Below are positions 23,847 through 33,503 of a stretch of DNA of 64,000 bases, piece by piece. Within the stretch, counting starts at the first letter, position 1. Each line of letters starts with the position of its first letter. The DNA comes from Pseudomonadota bacterium. GTDB taxonomy: Bacteria > Pseudomonadota > Gammaproteobacteria > Burkholderiales > Rhodocyclaceae. The notes beneath the pieces were generated by a model, which worked only from the letters and a program-made list of their open reading frames with translations, made no database searches and was not told the origin of the DNA. The stretch is taken from assembly GCA_026399515.1 (NCBI GenBank), contig JAPLQT010000075.1:1-64000 (forward strand). Reading direction: 5' to 3'. The position numbers and the translations under genes were made by a program.

Positions 23847-25082
23847 TCACTCAGATTGTGCCGCGCGGCGCGCGGTTGATTCGGCAAACAGCACGCCGCT
23901 GATCCACGCAAAAAATATCCGCTCGGTGAAATCGAGCATGAACGAGTTGAAGAGATTGCCGACCAGCATCGCCAGCAGCACGCCGTGCGCAATCTGTTGG
24001 AAGGATGGCGTAAGCCCGCCGGCCTGCCGCCAATAGGTCAGGTACAGGAAAATCAGCGCGGCGAGGCCGACAAGTCCCAGTTGCGCCGCAATCAGCAGAT
24101 ATTGGTTATGCGGGTTGTTGGACGGCAGCATCTGGGTATTCTGGATCCGCTCGCCATAGGCACGTTCGAACCCGCCGGTCCCGACACCCAGCCATGGTTG
24201 ATCCCGGATGATGGCCAGGGTATTCGAATAGTAATCGAGGCGCAGGCCGGTGGCGGTCTGGTCGCCCTTCCCTTCCCGCCACGCGCCGGCTTCGGAAATC
24301 GTCTCTTGCATGCGGGCGTGAAAAGAGCTCGACCACTGGTAAGCCGCGCTTACCATCAGCGCAAATCCGAGCGCGGCGATGATGATCCCTTTGCGGCCGA
24401 AACGGCGGAAGACAAGGTAGGTGCCGAGCACCGCCAGCACCACAAAACCGGTCCGGCCCTTGACCATCAGCAATACGTTGCACGCCGCCAGAAAGCTGAA
24501 GGCCATGCATGTCCAGCGCAGCCGCGGCCTTGAGACTTGCCGGGCAGCGATCATCAGCAGGAACGCGGCAATAGCCATCAGGAACCCGTGAGTGATGTGC
24601 AATTTGAACACTACCGGATTGCCCGCTCCCCACATCACCGGGTCTCTCGAGTCCACCAGTGCCCGGATCCCCGCGGGAAGCCAATCGAAACGTATCGAAT
24701 AGGACAGCGCCAGGGTCAATAGCATCGCCGCACCAAAAGCCACGAGTGCTCGGAGCCGGTCGACGCGGTTCGCAAAAAGCGGCAGCAACAGGGGAACCAA
24801 CAGCAGCGTCAAATACTTGCCGAGGTAATGTAGTTTGTCGGTGGCGCTGCCCAATCCATAAGCACAGCCCAATGCCGTGACCGCGCAAAACAACAGTATG
24901 GCGAGGGATACCGGGTTGTCGGCGATGGTGCGGAATTTATATCGGTAATCTCCGGAAACCACGAACAACACCACCACCATGGCGAGCAAGGTGTTGCTTG
25001 CCGCCGTCGAAATCGGGATGGCGAAACCCAGCAGGATCGCGCTCCAGGTGGCCATGCTTCGCAGAGAATTCGGCAACGTCAT
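23847..25082 (-). CDS. O-antigen ligase/polymerase-like membrane protein
   Basis: 411 residues from ATG 25082, overlapping the upstream glycosyltransferase stop (ATGA). It has about ten to twelve hydrophobic segments and a long periplasmic loop containing the Wzy_C-type region DQPWLGVGTGGFERAY, then LPSNNPHNQYLLIAAQLGLVG, the motif shared by WaaL ligases and Wzy polymerases. It either ligates O-antigen or capsule chains to lipid A-core or polymerises repeat units. Ligase and polymerase cannot be told apart by sequence. Confidence 0.87.
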   Translation of the reverse strand: MTLPNSLRSMATWSAILLGFAIPISTAASNTLLAMVVVLFVVSGDYRYKFRTIADNPVSLAILLFCAVTALGCAYGLGSATDKLHYLGKYLTLLLVPLLLPLFANRVDRLRALVAFGAAMLLTLALSYSIRFDWLPAGIRALVDSRDPVMWGAGNPVVFKLHITHGFLMAIAAFLLMIAARQVSRPRLRWTCMAFSFLAACNVLLMVKGRTGFVVLAVLGTYLVFRRFGRKGIIIAALGFALMVSAAYQWSSSFHARMQETISEAGAWREGKGDQTATGLRLDYYSNTLAIIRDQPWLGVGTGGFERAYGERIQNTQMLPSNNPHNQYLLIAAQLGLVGLAALIFLYLTYWRQAGGLTPSFQQIAHGVLLAMLVGNLFNSFMLDFTERIFFAWISGVLFAESTARRAAQSE

Positions 25083-26185
25083 GGCTGGATTGTAGGGGAA
25101 GCCGGAGCGGCAAAACCGAGCAGGCGATCGATATTGGCAGTCACCGAAAATCGGCTGCGCACGAAATCCCGGCCGGACTTCGCCATGCCGACCATTTCGC
25201 CCGGATGATCGAGTGCCCACGCCAGGGCGTCGACCCACGCAGTCGCATCGCCGGGTTCGACCAGCAGTCCGCTGCGCTGGTGTTCGAGAGTTTCCGGAAT
25301 ACCGCCGGTGCGACTGGCCACGACCGGTATGCCCAGGACCAAGGCCTCGATCTGCGACATCCCCAGCGGCTCGTATGAAGAAGGCATGACAATGATTTCC
25401 GCCTGTCGGAGCAATGCCGGAACATGCTCCACCATGCCGAGCAACGCCACCCGGTCATGCAAGCCGAGTTCGGCGGCGCGCGATTCGATGGCGGCGCGCA
25501 TCTGTCCTTCCCCCGCCACGACATAAGCCAGATCCGGAAATCTGTCGCGCAAGGCGGCCAATATCTCCAGCATCAGCAGATGGCCCTTTTCCGGCCGCAG
25601 CATCGCCGCATGCACCAGGCGTCGCCGTGGGAGCACCGCCAGCCGCGCCTGTAGTTGCGCAGGAAGAGGATGCTGACTTTGTTTGGACACCAGATCGAAA
25701 TCGATACCTGGATAGAGGACGTGGATGCGTTCCGGACGAATGCCTCGATTGGCAAGCAGGTTGTCGCGTAGCGCGGCGCTCGGGACCAGGGTGAGATCGG
25801 CCAGGACGTTGTAAGTCCAAGCATGCGAAGGACCCGCCTGATAGGTACGGACGCGGATTAGGCGCGGCCGATTGCCGGCCAGCCGCGCAGCGACGGCACA
25901 ATTGTTGGCATCGTGTCCGCTATGGCTGACGATTGCATCCGGGCGCCAGCCTCGTATCAATCCGGCTACCGCCGCTATGCTGGGCAGATGCAGGCTGTTG
26001 CGGAACGGGACGGCCATGGTTTCCAGGTCGCGCTCCCGCGCCAGCCGTTCGATGCTGCTGTCCTTACGGCATAACAGGCGTACCGCAATCCCACGTTCCT
26101 TCAACGCCAACATCTGCTGCAAGAGTTGCAACTCCTGGCCGCCGAGGTTGGGGGAACTTTCAGAGAATATCAACCGCTGGATCAA
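25079..26185 (-). CDS. Glycosyltransferase family 4
   Basis: 368 residues; GT-B fold with N-terminal FSESSPNLGGQELQLLQQML and the C-terminal nucleotide-sugar site PSSYEPLGMSQIEALVLGIPVVASRTGGIPE, both typical of GT4. Divergent from the heptosyltransferase-like gene at 26310 and translationally coupled to the ligase-like gene. Probably LPS core or surface glycan assembly in the cytoplasm. Confidence 0.92.
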   Translation of the reverse strand: MIQRLIFSESSPNLGGQELQLLQQMLALKERGIAVRLLCRKDSSIERLARERDLETMAVPFRNSLHLPSIAAVAGLIRGWRPDAIVSHSGHDANNCAVAARLAGNRPRLIRVRTYQAGPSHAWTYNVLADLTLVPSAALRDNLLANRGIRPERIHVLYPGIDFDLVSKQSQHPLPAQLQARLAVLPRRRLVHAAMLRPEKGHLLMLEILAALRDRFPDLAYVVAGEGQMRAAIESRAAELGLHDRVALLGMVEHVPALLRQAEIIVMPSSYEPLGMSQIEALVLGIPVVASRTGGIPETLEHQRSGLLVEPGDATAWVDALAWALDHPGEMVGMAKSGRDFVRSRFSVTANIDRLLGFAAPASPTIQP

Positions 26186-26309
26186 GCTTGCCTGCTTTCC
26201 TGGTTGGGAATATCGACGACCTCGTCGCTGGTGAGTTTGGGCATAATGCCCTCAGGGGTGTAAACGGCTGGGCCACGAAGTTGGCAGGCATTATAGTGGA
26301 GAGGGTAAG

Positions 26310-27434
26310 GTGCAATTGGATTCAAGGATTATCAAGGAAACACCTCGCCGCATCCTACTGGCATGTCCTCAGCGGATTGGAGACGTGCTGCTCGCCACAC
26401 CTTTGGCCCGATCGCTGAAACATGCCTGGCCCAAGGCTGATATCGACATGCTGGTGTTTCAAGGCACCGAAGGGGCGCTCGCCGAAAATCCGGATATCGC
26501 CGAAGTAATAGGCGTCCCACGGCGTGCAGCTTTCGCCGCGAGGATAGCTGAATTGCGGGCTCTGTGGCGGCGTTACGATCTGGCGCTGACACCGCTGGCA
26601 ACCGACCGCGCCCGATTTTATTGCTGGGCAGCAGGGCGCTGGCGCGTAGGTCCGATCAACGCCGGCGTCAAGGATCGCGCCAAGACCTTGTTGCTGAATC
26701 AAACCCTCAACTTCGATGATCTTGACACGCATACCGTGGCCATGGGCTTGCGCCTGGCTGAAATACTGGGGATAGAGCCGTGTTACGAGGTGGTGCCGCC
26801 TCGGATCGCGCCGGGAGACATGGACGCGTTGCTGGCCCGACTCGGTCCGTTGGCGGGTCATCCATTCGCCGTGCTCCATCTCTATCCAAAATTTACTTAC
26901 AAGATGTGGACGCCCGCTGCCTGGGTCACCCTGATACAGTGGCTGCATCAGCGAGGGCTGGCGGTGGTATTCACCGGCGGGGCCGAGCCTGCGGAACTGG
27001 CGTATATCGACGCCATTGCACGAGCTCTTCCCGACAACCCCCTCACGCTCAATCTTGCCGGCACCCTGACACTTGGCGCCACGGCCGAACTGATCCGTCG
27101 TGCACGTTTGTATGTCGGTCCGGACACGGCGGTGACTCACATCGCGGCAGCCACCGGTACGCCGACCGTGGCCTTGTTCGGGCCGTCCAATCCGGTCAAA
27201 TGGGGACCGTGGCCGCACGGCTGGACGAGCGGCACAAGTCCCTGGCAGCGCCGCGGCAGCCACCGTCGGGGCAATGTGTTCCTGCTGCAAGGTCCTGGGG
27301 ATTGCGTGCCCTGCATGCTGGAAGGATGCCAACGGAATATCCAGAGCAAGAGTGAATGTCTGGAACAATTGTCGGCCCGGACGGTCATCGAAGCTACAGA
27401 AACCTTGCTCGCGGATGCCGCTCCTGCCGCATGA
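26310..27434 (+). CDS. Glycosyltransferase family 9 (heptosyltransferase-like)
   Basis: 374 residues from GTG 26310. N-terminal ILLACPQRIGDVLLATPLARSL (shown in part) and C-terminal YVGPDTAVTHIAAATGTPTVALFGPSNPVKWG are the two halves of the ADP-heptose transferase (WaaC/WaaF/WaaQ) signature. A Cys-rich C-terminal segment (GDCVPCMLEGC) is a common feature of WaaF-like branches. It probably adds heptose or a related sugar to LPS core. Confidence 0.9.
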   Translation: MQLDSRIIKETPRRILLACPQRIGDVLLATPLARSLKHAWPKADIDMLVFQGTEGALAENPDIAEVIGVPRRAAFAARIAELRALWRRYDLALTPLATDRARFYCWAAGRWRVGPINAGVKDRAKTLLLNQTLNFDDLDTHTVAMGLRLAEILGIEPCYEVVPPRIAPGDMDALLARLGPLAGHPFAVLHLYPKFTYKMWTPAAWVTLIQWLHQRGLAVVFTGGAEPAELAYIDAIARALPDNPLTLNLAGTLTLGATAELIRRARLYVGPDTAVTHIAAATGTPTVALFGPSNPVKWGPWPHGWTSGTSPWQRRGSHRRGNVFLLQGPGDCVPCMLEGCQRNIQSKSECLEQLSARTVIEATETLLADAAPAA

Positions 27435-27499
27435 ATACCCACACTCTCAGAGCAGAAAATTCGTTTGACGTGTATCAAGCAGCGATCGACGCGACCCAA

Positions 27500-27505
27500 T
27501 ATAAT
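27500..27505 (+). promoter_or_regulatory. Candidate -10 element for the ccm operon
   Basis: TATAAT 107 bp before ccmA. The -35 position (17 bp upstream) is AAGCAG, a poor match, and TTGACG at 27465 is too distant. The only near-consensus hexamer in the gap between the GT9 gene and ccmA. Confidence 0.25.
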
Positions 27506-27612
27506 ATTGCATGCAACAAGGCGGATCGTGAGGGAACTCCTTGGCGGTTAACCCACGACCCTTCATAATCGGGCACAATTCCGCCCGCATTAACGCCTCA
27601 CCTACCCAAGAC

Positions 27613-28230
27613 ATGTTGACTGCCATAGATCTCGCCTGTGTGCGGGGCGATCGCCGCCTCTTTGCCAATCTAGGCTTTAACCTGGAGTCGGGTGGGCGTC
27701 TGCACGTCACCGGAGAGAACGGGTCCGGCAAGACCAGCCTGTTGCGCATGTTGTGCGGCTTGTCGCCGCCAGAAGCCGGCGAAATTCGCTGGCAAGGCGA
27801 GACTATCGCTCGCCAGGGCGACGAATATCGCAAGGCAGTGCTCTATCTGGGTCATCACAACGCCCTCAAGGAAGAACTCACGGCGCTGGAAAATCTGCGC
27901 ACCACAGCCGCATTGGCGGGGGTGGCGATCGACGACGCCAAGGGCGTCGAACTGCTGGGCCGGGTCGGTCTGGCGGGACGAGAGGAATTGCCGGTGCGCT
28001 TTCTTTCCCAGGGGCAGAAGCGGCGCGTAGCCTTGTCGCGTTTGCTGTGGAGCGCCGCCCCCTTGTGGGTGTTGGACGAACCCTTTGTCGCCCTCGATAG
28101 TGCCGCCGTGACCTGGCTTGCCGACATCGTCGGCAAGCACTTGAGCGCCGGCGGAATGGCCGTGCTGACCAGCCACCAGGAGGTGGAGATCGCCGCTGGC
28201 AAGGCGCAGACGGTGAGGCTTACTCAATGA
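27613..28230 (+). CDS. ccmA: Heme exporter ATP-binding protein CcmA
   Basis: 205-residue ABC ATPase starting at ATG 27613. Walker A GENGSGKTS, signature FLSQGQKRRVALSR and Walker B LWVLDEPFVALD are intact. With CcmB (and CcmC/D) it drives release of holo-CcmE in System I cytochrome c maturation. Its stop overlaps ccmB (ATGA). Confidence 0.97.
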   Translation: MLTAIDLACVRGDRRLFANLGFNLESGGRLHVTGENGSGKTSLLRMLCGLSPPEAGEIRWQGETIARQGDEYRKAVLYLGHHNALKEELTALENLRTTAALAGVAIDDAKGVELLGRVGLAGREELPVRFLSQGQKRRVALSRLLWSAAPLWVLDEPFVALDSAAVTWLADIVGKHLSAGGMAVLTSHQEVEIAAGKAQTVRLTQ

Positions 28231-28955
28231 GGAACAGCTTGGCGGCGCAACTCCCGGCGACATCCGCCGAGGCCGGTGGACTAGGCGCCCTGAGCGTGCT
28301 CGCCGCGGTAATACGCCGCGACCTTTTGCTGGCCTTGCGCAGGAAGAGCGAAGTATTGACCTCGCTGTTTTTCTTCGTGATAGTCGTCAGCCTGTTTCCG
28401 CTCGGCATCGGCCCGGAAATGGCCCTGCTGCGCATCATTGCCCCAGGCGTGTTGTGGGTGGCGGCGTTGCTGGCGGCGATGCTGTCGTTGCAACGCCTGT
28501 TTGCCACCGATTACGCGGACGGCACGCTGGAACAGATGGTCCTCTCTCCCGCCCCGCTGGGCTTGCTGGTGATGGGCAAAATCGTGGCACACTGGCTGGT
28601 GACGGGGTTGCCGCTGGTGCTGATCGCGCCCTTGCTGGGATTGCAGTACGATCTGGCGCCGCAGGCACTGGGCATACTGATGTTGTCGCTGTTGATCGGC
28701 ACCCCGCTATTGAGCCTGATCGGCGCCATCGGCGCGGCCTTGACGCTGGGTGTTCGCGGCGGTGGGGTGCTGCTGTCCCTGCTGACCTTGCCACTGTATA
28801 TTCCCGCTTTGATCTTCGGCGCCGGCGCTGTCGAAGCCGATATCTCAGGTCTCGGCGCCGTCGGCCATCTGTCACTGTTGGCGGCGCTGCTGGCGCTGTC
28901 GGTATTCTTCGCGCCGTGGGCAACCACGGCATCGTTGCGGATCGCATTGGAATGA
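28227..28955 (+). CDS. ccmB: Heme exporter membrane protein CcmB
   Basis: 242 residues with six hydrophobic segments; begins with a cytosolic stretch of about 30 residues longer than usual (MRNSLAAQLPATSAEAGGLG). Family landmarks: AVIRRDLLLALRRKSEVLTSL and LFATDYADGTLEQMVLSPAP. Permease partner of CcmA. One base separates it from ccmC. Confidence 0.95.
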   Translation: MRNSLAAQLPATSAEAGGLGALSVLAAVIRRDLLLALRRKSEVLTSLFFFVIVVSLFPLGIGPEMALLRIIAPGVLWVAALLAAMLSLQRLFATDYADGTLEQMVLSPAPLGLLVMGKIVAHWLVTGLPLVLIAPLLGLQYDLAPQALGILMLSLLIGTPLLSLIGAIGAALTLGVRGGGVLLSLLTLPLYIPALIFGAGAVEADISGLGAVGHLSLLAALLALSVFFAPWATTASLRIALE

Positions 28956-28956
28956 C

Positions 28957-29697
28957 ATGAACAATAAAATCATCCACTGGTTCAAGTTCGGCTCGCCACA
29001 AAGTTTCTATCCGCTGGCTGGGAAAATGCTGCCCTGGTTCGTCGCCCTGGCAGTCATCCTGGGCATTGCCGGCCTGTGGCTGGGGCTTTTCGTCGCTCCG
29101 ACCGACGCGACCCAGGGTGAGGGCTACCGGATCATTTTCATCCATGTGGCGGCATCCTGGATGTCGATGTTCCTTTATGCGGTGATGGCCTTCTGGGCCG
29201 GGATCGGCTTGGCCTTGAACACCCGTTTGTCCTCCATGATGGCCAGCGCGATAGCGCCGACCGGGGCGCTGATGGCTTTTCTCTCGCTGTGGACCGGGGC
29301 GCTGTGGGGCAAGCCGATGTGGGGCACGTGGTGGGTGTGGGACGCTCGCCTGACCTCGGAACTGATCCTGCTGTTCCTCTATCTCGGTTTCATCGCGCTA
29401 CAGGCGGCCATCGATGAGCCGCGCCGCGCCGACAAGGCCGGCGCCATCCTGGCCCTGGTCGGCGTGGTGAATGTTCCTATCATCGCTTTCTCCGTGAAAT
29501 GGTGGAACACGCTGCACCAGGGTGCCTCGATCTCGATGACCAAGGCACCGAGCATGGCGGTAACGATGTTGTGGGGCATGTTGTTGATGGCCTTGTGTTT
29601 GTGGATGTATTCGATCGCGATGACGCTGATGCGCGTGCGCGCCATCATCCTGGAACGTGAACGGCACAGTGATTGGGTGAAACATGCAGTGGAATAG
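28957..29697 (+). CDS. ccmC: Heme transporter CcmC
   Basis: 246 residues with six transmembrane helices. The periplasmic tryptophan-rich motif GTWWVWDARLTSELIL (near 127-142) and flanking His residues (FIHVAASWMS; WWNTLHQGAS) form the heme-handling site that loads heme onto CcmE. Overlaps ccmD by 14 bp. Confidence 0.97.
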   Translation: MNNKIIHWFKFGSPQSFYPLAGKMLPWFVALAVILGIAGLWLGLFVAPTDATQGEGYRIIFIHVAASWMSMFLYAVMAFWAGIGLALNTRLSSMMASAIAPTGALMAFLSLWTGALWGKPMWGTWWVWDARLTSELILLFLYLGFIALQAAIDEPRRADKAGAILALVGVVNVPIIAFSVKWWNTLHQGASISMTKAPSMAVTMLWGMLLMALCLWMYSIAMTLMRVRAIILERERHSDWVKHAVE

Positions 29698-29872
29698 CGT
29701 TGGGGAATTTTTCGCCATGGGAGGCTATGCTTTCTACGTCTGGGGCAGCTTCGGCGTCGCCGCCGTGGCCCTGGCAATTGAACCTTTGCTGCTGAGGAAG
29801 CGTCAACACGACGTGATCGATAGTTTACGACGTGAGCGCAGCGCCGACCAACAGCAGGGGAAGACCGTTTGA
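29684..29872 (+). CDS. ccmD: Heme exporter protein CcmD
   Basis: 62 residues; one transmembrane helix (YAFYVWGSFGVAAVALAIEP) followed by a charged tail, the CcmD pattern. Stabilises the CcmABC-CcmE complex. Its TGA overlaps the ATG of the next gene by one base. Confidence 0.9.
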   Translation: MQWNSVGEFFAMGGYAFYVWGSFGVAAVALAIEPLLLRKRQHDVIDSLRRERSADQQQGKTV

Positions 29873-30507
29873 TGTACGTGCCGGCGCATTTCGAGGAAAC
29901 CCGCATCGAGGTATTGGCTGCATTGATGCGCACACACCCATTGGCAACGCTGGTGACAACGTCCGGTGACGGCCTTGCCGCCAATCACATTCCGATGGAA
30001 TATGACCCGCTCCCTGCACCTTACGGCACGCTGCGCGGGCATGTCGCACGGGCCAACCCCGTTTGGCGCGAACCTTCCGGAGCGACCCTTGCCTTGGCGA
30101 TTTTCCAGGGTCCAGACGCCTATATTTCGCCCGCCTGGTATCCCAGTAAGGCGGAAGCCGGCAAGGCGGTGCCGACTTGGAACTATGCCGTAGTTCATGC
30201 TCATGGGCCATTGAGCTTTTTCGACGACGAACAACGCTTGCGTGCCCTGGTCGGAGCGTTGACGGATCGCCATGAGGCCGGCCGTCCCCATCCGTGGCAG
30301 GTAACCGATGCGCCGGAGGATTACATCGAAAAAATGCTCAAAGCCATCGTCGGCATCGAGATGCCGGTCGCCCGACTCGTCGGCAAATGGAAGCTCAGCC
30401 AGAATCGTTCGGCCCCGGACCGGGCCGGCGTGATCTCCGGTCTGAACGCAGAGAGCGAAACCCGCACCCTGGCCATGGCCAATCTCGTCAAGGAAACCTT
30501 GCAATGA
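29872..30507 (+). CDS. PaiB-family FMN-binding negative transcriptional regulator-like protein
   Basis: 211 residues from ATG 29872 ([20 protein letters not shown]). Motifs [32 protein letters not shown] and [16 protein letters not shown], with [11 protein letters not shown], are those of the PaiB/FMN-binding split-barrel family. Family members are annotated as regulators or flavin/heme-utilisation (HugZ-like) proteins. It sits inside the ccm operon between ccmD and ccmE, overlapping both neighbours by 1-4 bp, so it must be co-translated. Not a standard ccm gene. Confidence 0.9.
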   Translation: MYVPAHFEETRIEVLAALMRTHPLATLVTTSGDGLAANHIPMEYDPLPAPYGTLRGHVARANPVWREPSGATLALAIFQGPDAYISPAWYPSKAEAGKAVPTWNYAVVHAHGPLSFFDDEQRLRALVGALTDRHEAGRPHPWQVTDAPEDYIEKMLKAIVGIEMPVARLVGKWKLSQNRSAPDRAGVISGLNAESETRTLAMANLVKETLQ

Positions 30508-30944
30508 AAGCTCGCCACAAACGCTTCGCCATCATCGGCGGCGGCCTCGCCTCGCTGGGCATAGCCGCATTCTTCGTGCTGAATGCCCTGAACAGCAATA
30601 TTGCCCTGTTCTTCACGCCCACCCAGATCGCGGCCGGTGAAGCGCCGAAAGACCGGGTCTTCCGTGTCGGCGGACTGGTCAAGACCGGCACGGTACAAAG
30701 AAACGAGATGACCATCCGCTTCGTCGTCACAGACACGGCCAAGGAAGTGCCGGTTGCGTTCACCGGCATCCTGCCCGACCTGTTCAAGGAAGGCAAAGGC
30801 GTGGTCGCACAGGGCAAGATGGGACCGAACGGCCAGTTCATCGCCAGTGAAGTGCTGGCCAAGCATGACGAGAATTACATGCCGCCCGAAGCCAAGCATG
30901 CCGTCGACCAGGCAGGCAAGACCGCAAAAACTTTAATGCAGTGA
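30504..30944 (+). CDS. ccmE: Heme chaperone CcmE
   Basis: 146 residues from ATG 30504. An N-terminal membrane anchor (residues 8-28) precedes the periplasmic beta-barrel ([15 protein letters not shown]). The heme-binding His lies in [16 protein letters not shown], the conserved LAKHDExYxPP motif, so the covalent heme site is present. Overlaps the PaiB-like gene by 4 bp. Confidence 0.97.
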   Translation: MKARHKRFAIIGGGLASLGIAAFFVLNALNSNIALFFTPTQIAAGEAPKDRVFRVGGLVKTGTVQRNEMTIRFVVTDTAKEVPVAFTGILPDLFKEGKGVVAQGKMGPNGQFIASEVLAKHDENYMPPEAKHAVDQAGKTAKTLMQ

Positions 30945-30951
30945 GGCAATC

Positions 30952-32919
30952 ATGATTCCAGAGCTCGGTCATTTCGCAATCATCCTCGCCTTGGTGGTTG
31001 CGGTCATACAAGGCGTTCTCCCGCTCGTCGGCGCGCATCGCAATAATGCGGAGTGGATAGCACTGGCAAGGCCGGCCGCTCAGACACAATGGTTGCTGCT
31101 GTTGTTGGCATTCGCTTGCCTGACCTACGCATTCATCACCAACGATTTCTCGGTGCAATATGTCGCCGAGCACTCCAACTCGCAATTGCCGACGATATAT
31201 CGTTTCGCCGCGGTATGGGGCGGGCACGAAGGTTCGTTGCTGCTCTGGGTGCTGTTGCTGGCGACTTGGACCCTGGCCGTCTCGCTGCTTTCCGATGCCT
31301 TGCCGGAAGCCATGGTGGCGCGGGTCATCGGCGTGCTGGGCCTGGTCTCCTGCGGCATGCTGTTGTTCATCCTGCTCACCTCCAGCCCCTTTGAGCGGCT
31401 GCTGGAGATTCCAGCGGACGGGCGCGACCTGAATCCCTTGTTGCAGGATCCCGGCCTGGTGATACATCCGCCGATGCTCTATATGGGTTACGTCGGTTTC
31501 TCGGTGGCCTTCGCCTTCGCCATTGCTGCCCTACTCTCCGGGCAGCTCGATGCCGCCTGGGCGCGCTGGTCGCGGCCGTGGACTGTCGCCGCCTGGATAT
31601 TCCTGACCTTGGGCGTCGGCCTGGGGAGCTGGTGGGCCTATTACGAACTCGGATGGGGCGGCTGGTGGTTCTGGGATCCAGTGGAGAACGCCTCGTTCAT
31701 GCCCTGGCTGGTCGGCACGGCGCTGATCCACTCGCTGGCGGTCACCGAGAAGCGCGGTGCCTTCAAGAACTGGACGGTGTTGCTGGCCATCGGCGCTTTT
31801 TCGCTGAGCCTGCTGGGAACCTTCCTGGTCCGTTCCGGCGTGTTGACCTCGGTGCACGCTTTCGCCACCGACCCGCGCCGCGGCATCTTCATCCTGACTT
31901 TCCTGGTAATGGTGATCGGCAGTTCTCTCATGCTGTTTGCCTGGCGTGCGCCCAAGGTCGGCCTGGGTGGCCGCTTCGCGCTGATGTCCCGGGAAACCCT
32001 GCTGCTGGTGAACAATGTTCTGCTGGTGGTGGCCTGCGGCTCGGTGCTGCTGGGCACCCTGTATCCGCTGATCATCGATGCGCTGGGCCTCGGCAAGCTC
32101 TCGGTCGGCCCGCCCTACTTTCAGGCGGTGTTCGTGCCATTGATGGTGCCCCTGCTGTTTCTCATTGCAGCGGGACCGGTGGCGCGCTGGAAAGAGGCCA
32201 GCAGCGGCGACATGACCCGGCGATTGCGGGTTGCCTTGGCAGTGTCGGTCGTAGCCGGCATCGGCCTGCCATTCGCTTTCGGCGGCTGGACGCCGCTGAT
32301 AGGCCTGGGGCTATTGCTCGCCGTGTGGATCGTCGCCAGCAGCATCGTGCAAATTCGTGAGCGGTTCAGCGGAGCCGGCACGGGTGCTACACGCGCCTTC
32401 TGGGGCATGCATCTGGCACACATCGGCGTAGCGGTTTTCGTCATCGGCGTCACCATGGTCAAAGGCTACGAATCCGAAAAGGATGTGCGCATGGCGCCGG
32501 GGGATACGGTCGAGGTCGGCGGCTACACGGTGCGCCTGCTTGGTGTAAGAGATGCGATGGGGCCGAACTATCGCTCGGCGATGGGCGACCTGGAGTTATC
32601 CCGGGACGGCAAACTGCTGCGCCATCTGCACCCGGAAAAACGCGCCTATTTTTCTTCCGCTATGCCGATGACCGAGGCGGCGATCGACACCGGCTTCACC
32701 CGCGACGTCTATGTGTCGCTCGGCGAGCCGGTCGGCATAGAGGATGGCAGCGGCGCCTGGAGCGTACGCGTACATCACAAGCCCTTCGTGGACTGGATCT
32801 GGGGCGGCTGCTTGCTGATGGCATTGGGTGGCTTGGTCGCCGTCAGCGACCGGCGTTACCGGCTTAAATCCAAGGCAAGCAAATCGCTGCCCGCCGATCT
32901 GGAAGGTGCGCGGGCATGA
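30952..32919 (+). CDS. ccmF: Cytochrome c-type biogenesis protein CcmF
   Basis: 655 residues with about 15 transmembrane segments. The WWD motif is visible as GWGGWWFWDPVENASFMPWL (near 237-256), and RFAAVWGGHEGSLLLWVL provides a conserved His. It is the heme lyase component that transfers heme from CcmE to apocytochrome. Overlaps ccmG by 4 bp. Confidence 0.97.
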   Translation: MIPELGHFAIILALVVAVIQGVLPLVGAHRNNAEWIALARPAAQTQWLLLLLAFACLTYAFITNDFSVQYVAEHSNSQLPTIYRFAAVWGGHEGSLLLWVLLLATWTLAVSLLSDALPEAMVARVIGVLGLVSCGMLLFILLTSSPFERLLEIPADGRDLNPLLQDPGLVIHPPMLYMGYVGFSVAFAFAIAALLSGQLDAAWARWSRPWTVAAWIFLTLGVGLGSWWAYYELGWGGWWFWDPVENASFMPWLVGTALIHSLAVTEKRGAFKNWTVLLAIGAFSLSLLGTFLVRSGVLTSVHAFATDPRRGIFILTFLVMVIGSSLMLFAWRAPKVGLGGRFALMSRETLLLVNNVLLVVACGSVLLGTLYPLIIDALGLGKLSVGPPYFQAVFVPLMVPLLFLIAAGPVARWKEASSGDMTRRLRVALAVSVVAGIGLPFAFGGWTPLIGLGLLLAVWIVASSIVQIRERFSGAGTGATRAFWGMHLAHIGVAVFVIGVTMVKGYESEKDVRMAPGDTVEVGGYTVRLLGVRDAMGPNYRSAMGDLELSRDGKLLRHLHPEKRAYFSSAMPMTEAAIDTGFTRDVYVSLGEPVGIEDGSGAWSVRVHHKPFVDWIWGGCLLMALGGLVAVSDRRYRLKSKASKSLPADLEGARA

Positions 32920-33503
32920 AACGATTTCTGATTCCGATGGGACTGTTCGTGGTGCTGGTGGGATTTCTCGCCATCGGGCTGAGGCTCGATCCACGCGAGG
33001 TACCTTCACCGCTGGTGGGTAAGCCGGCCCCACTATTCCAACTGGCGCAGTTGGCGGATACCGACAAGACTTTTTCGCCGAAGGACATGCTCGGTAAGGT
33101 CTGGCTGCTCAATGTGTGGTCCTCCTGGTGCGTCTCCTGCCGCGCGGAACATCCGGTGCTGGTCTCCTTCGCCAGGCAGAGCATGCTCCCGATCGTCGGC
33201 CTGAGCTACAAGGAAGTGCGGGGCGACAGTGACATCGAAACCGGCAAAATGAAGCCGGCCGACGAGATGCTGCTGGCGCGCAAGCGAGCCAATGCCTGGC
33301 TGGCACAACGTGGCGATCCGTATATGCTGACCGCGCTCGACCTCGACGGGAGAGTCGGCATCGACTACGGTGTCTATGGAGTGCCGGAGACCTATGTAAT
33401 CGACAAGGCCGGCGTCATCCGCTACAAGCAGATCGGCCCGGTGACACCTGAAGCCTTGAGTCAAAAAATCCTGCCGCTGGTAAAGGAGCTTGAGAAGTCA
33501 TGA
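32916..33503 (+). CDS. ccmG: Thiol:disulfide interchange protein CcmG/DsbE
   Basis: 195 residues; N-terminal anchor (FLIPMGLFVVLVGFLAIGL) and a thioredoxin fold with active site WCVSC (near 72) and the cis-Pro loop YGVPETYVIDK. It reduces apocytochrome c CXXCH thiols. Overlaps ccmF and ccmH by 4 bp. Confidence 0.96.
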   Translation: MKRFLIPMGLFVVLVGFLAIGLRLDPREVPSPLVGKPAPLFQLAQLADTDKTFSPKDMLGKVWLLNVWSSWCVSCRAEHPVLVSFARQSMLPIVGLSYKEVRGDSDIETGKMKPADEMLLARKRANAWLAQRGDPYMLTALDLDGRVGIDYGVYGVPETYVIDKAGVIRYKQIGPVTPEALSQKILPLVKELEKS

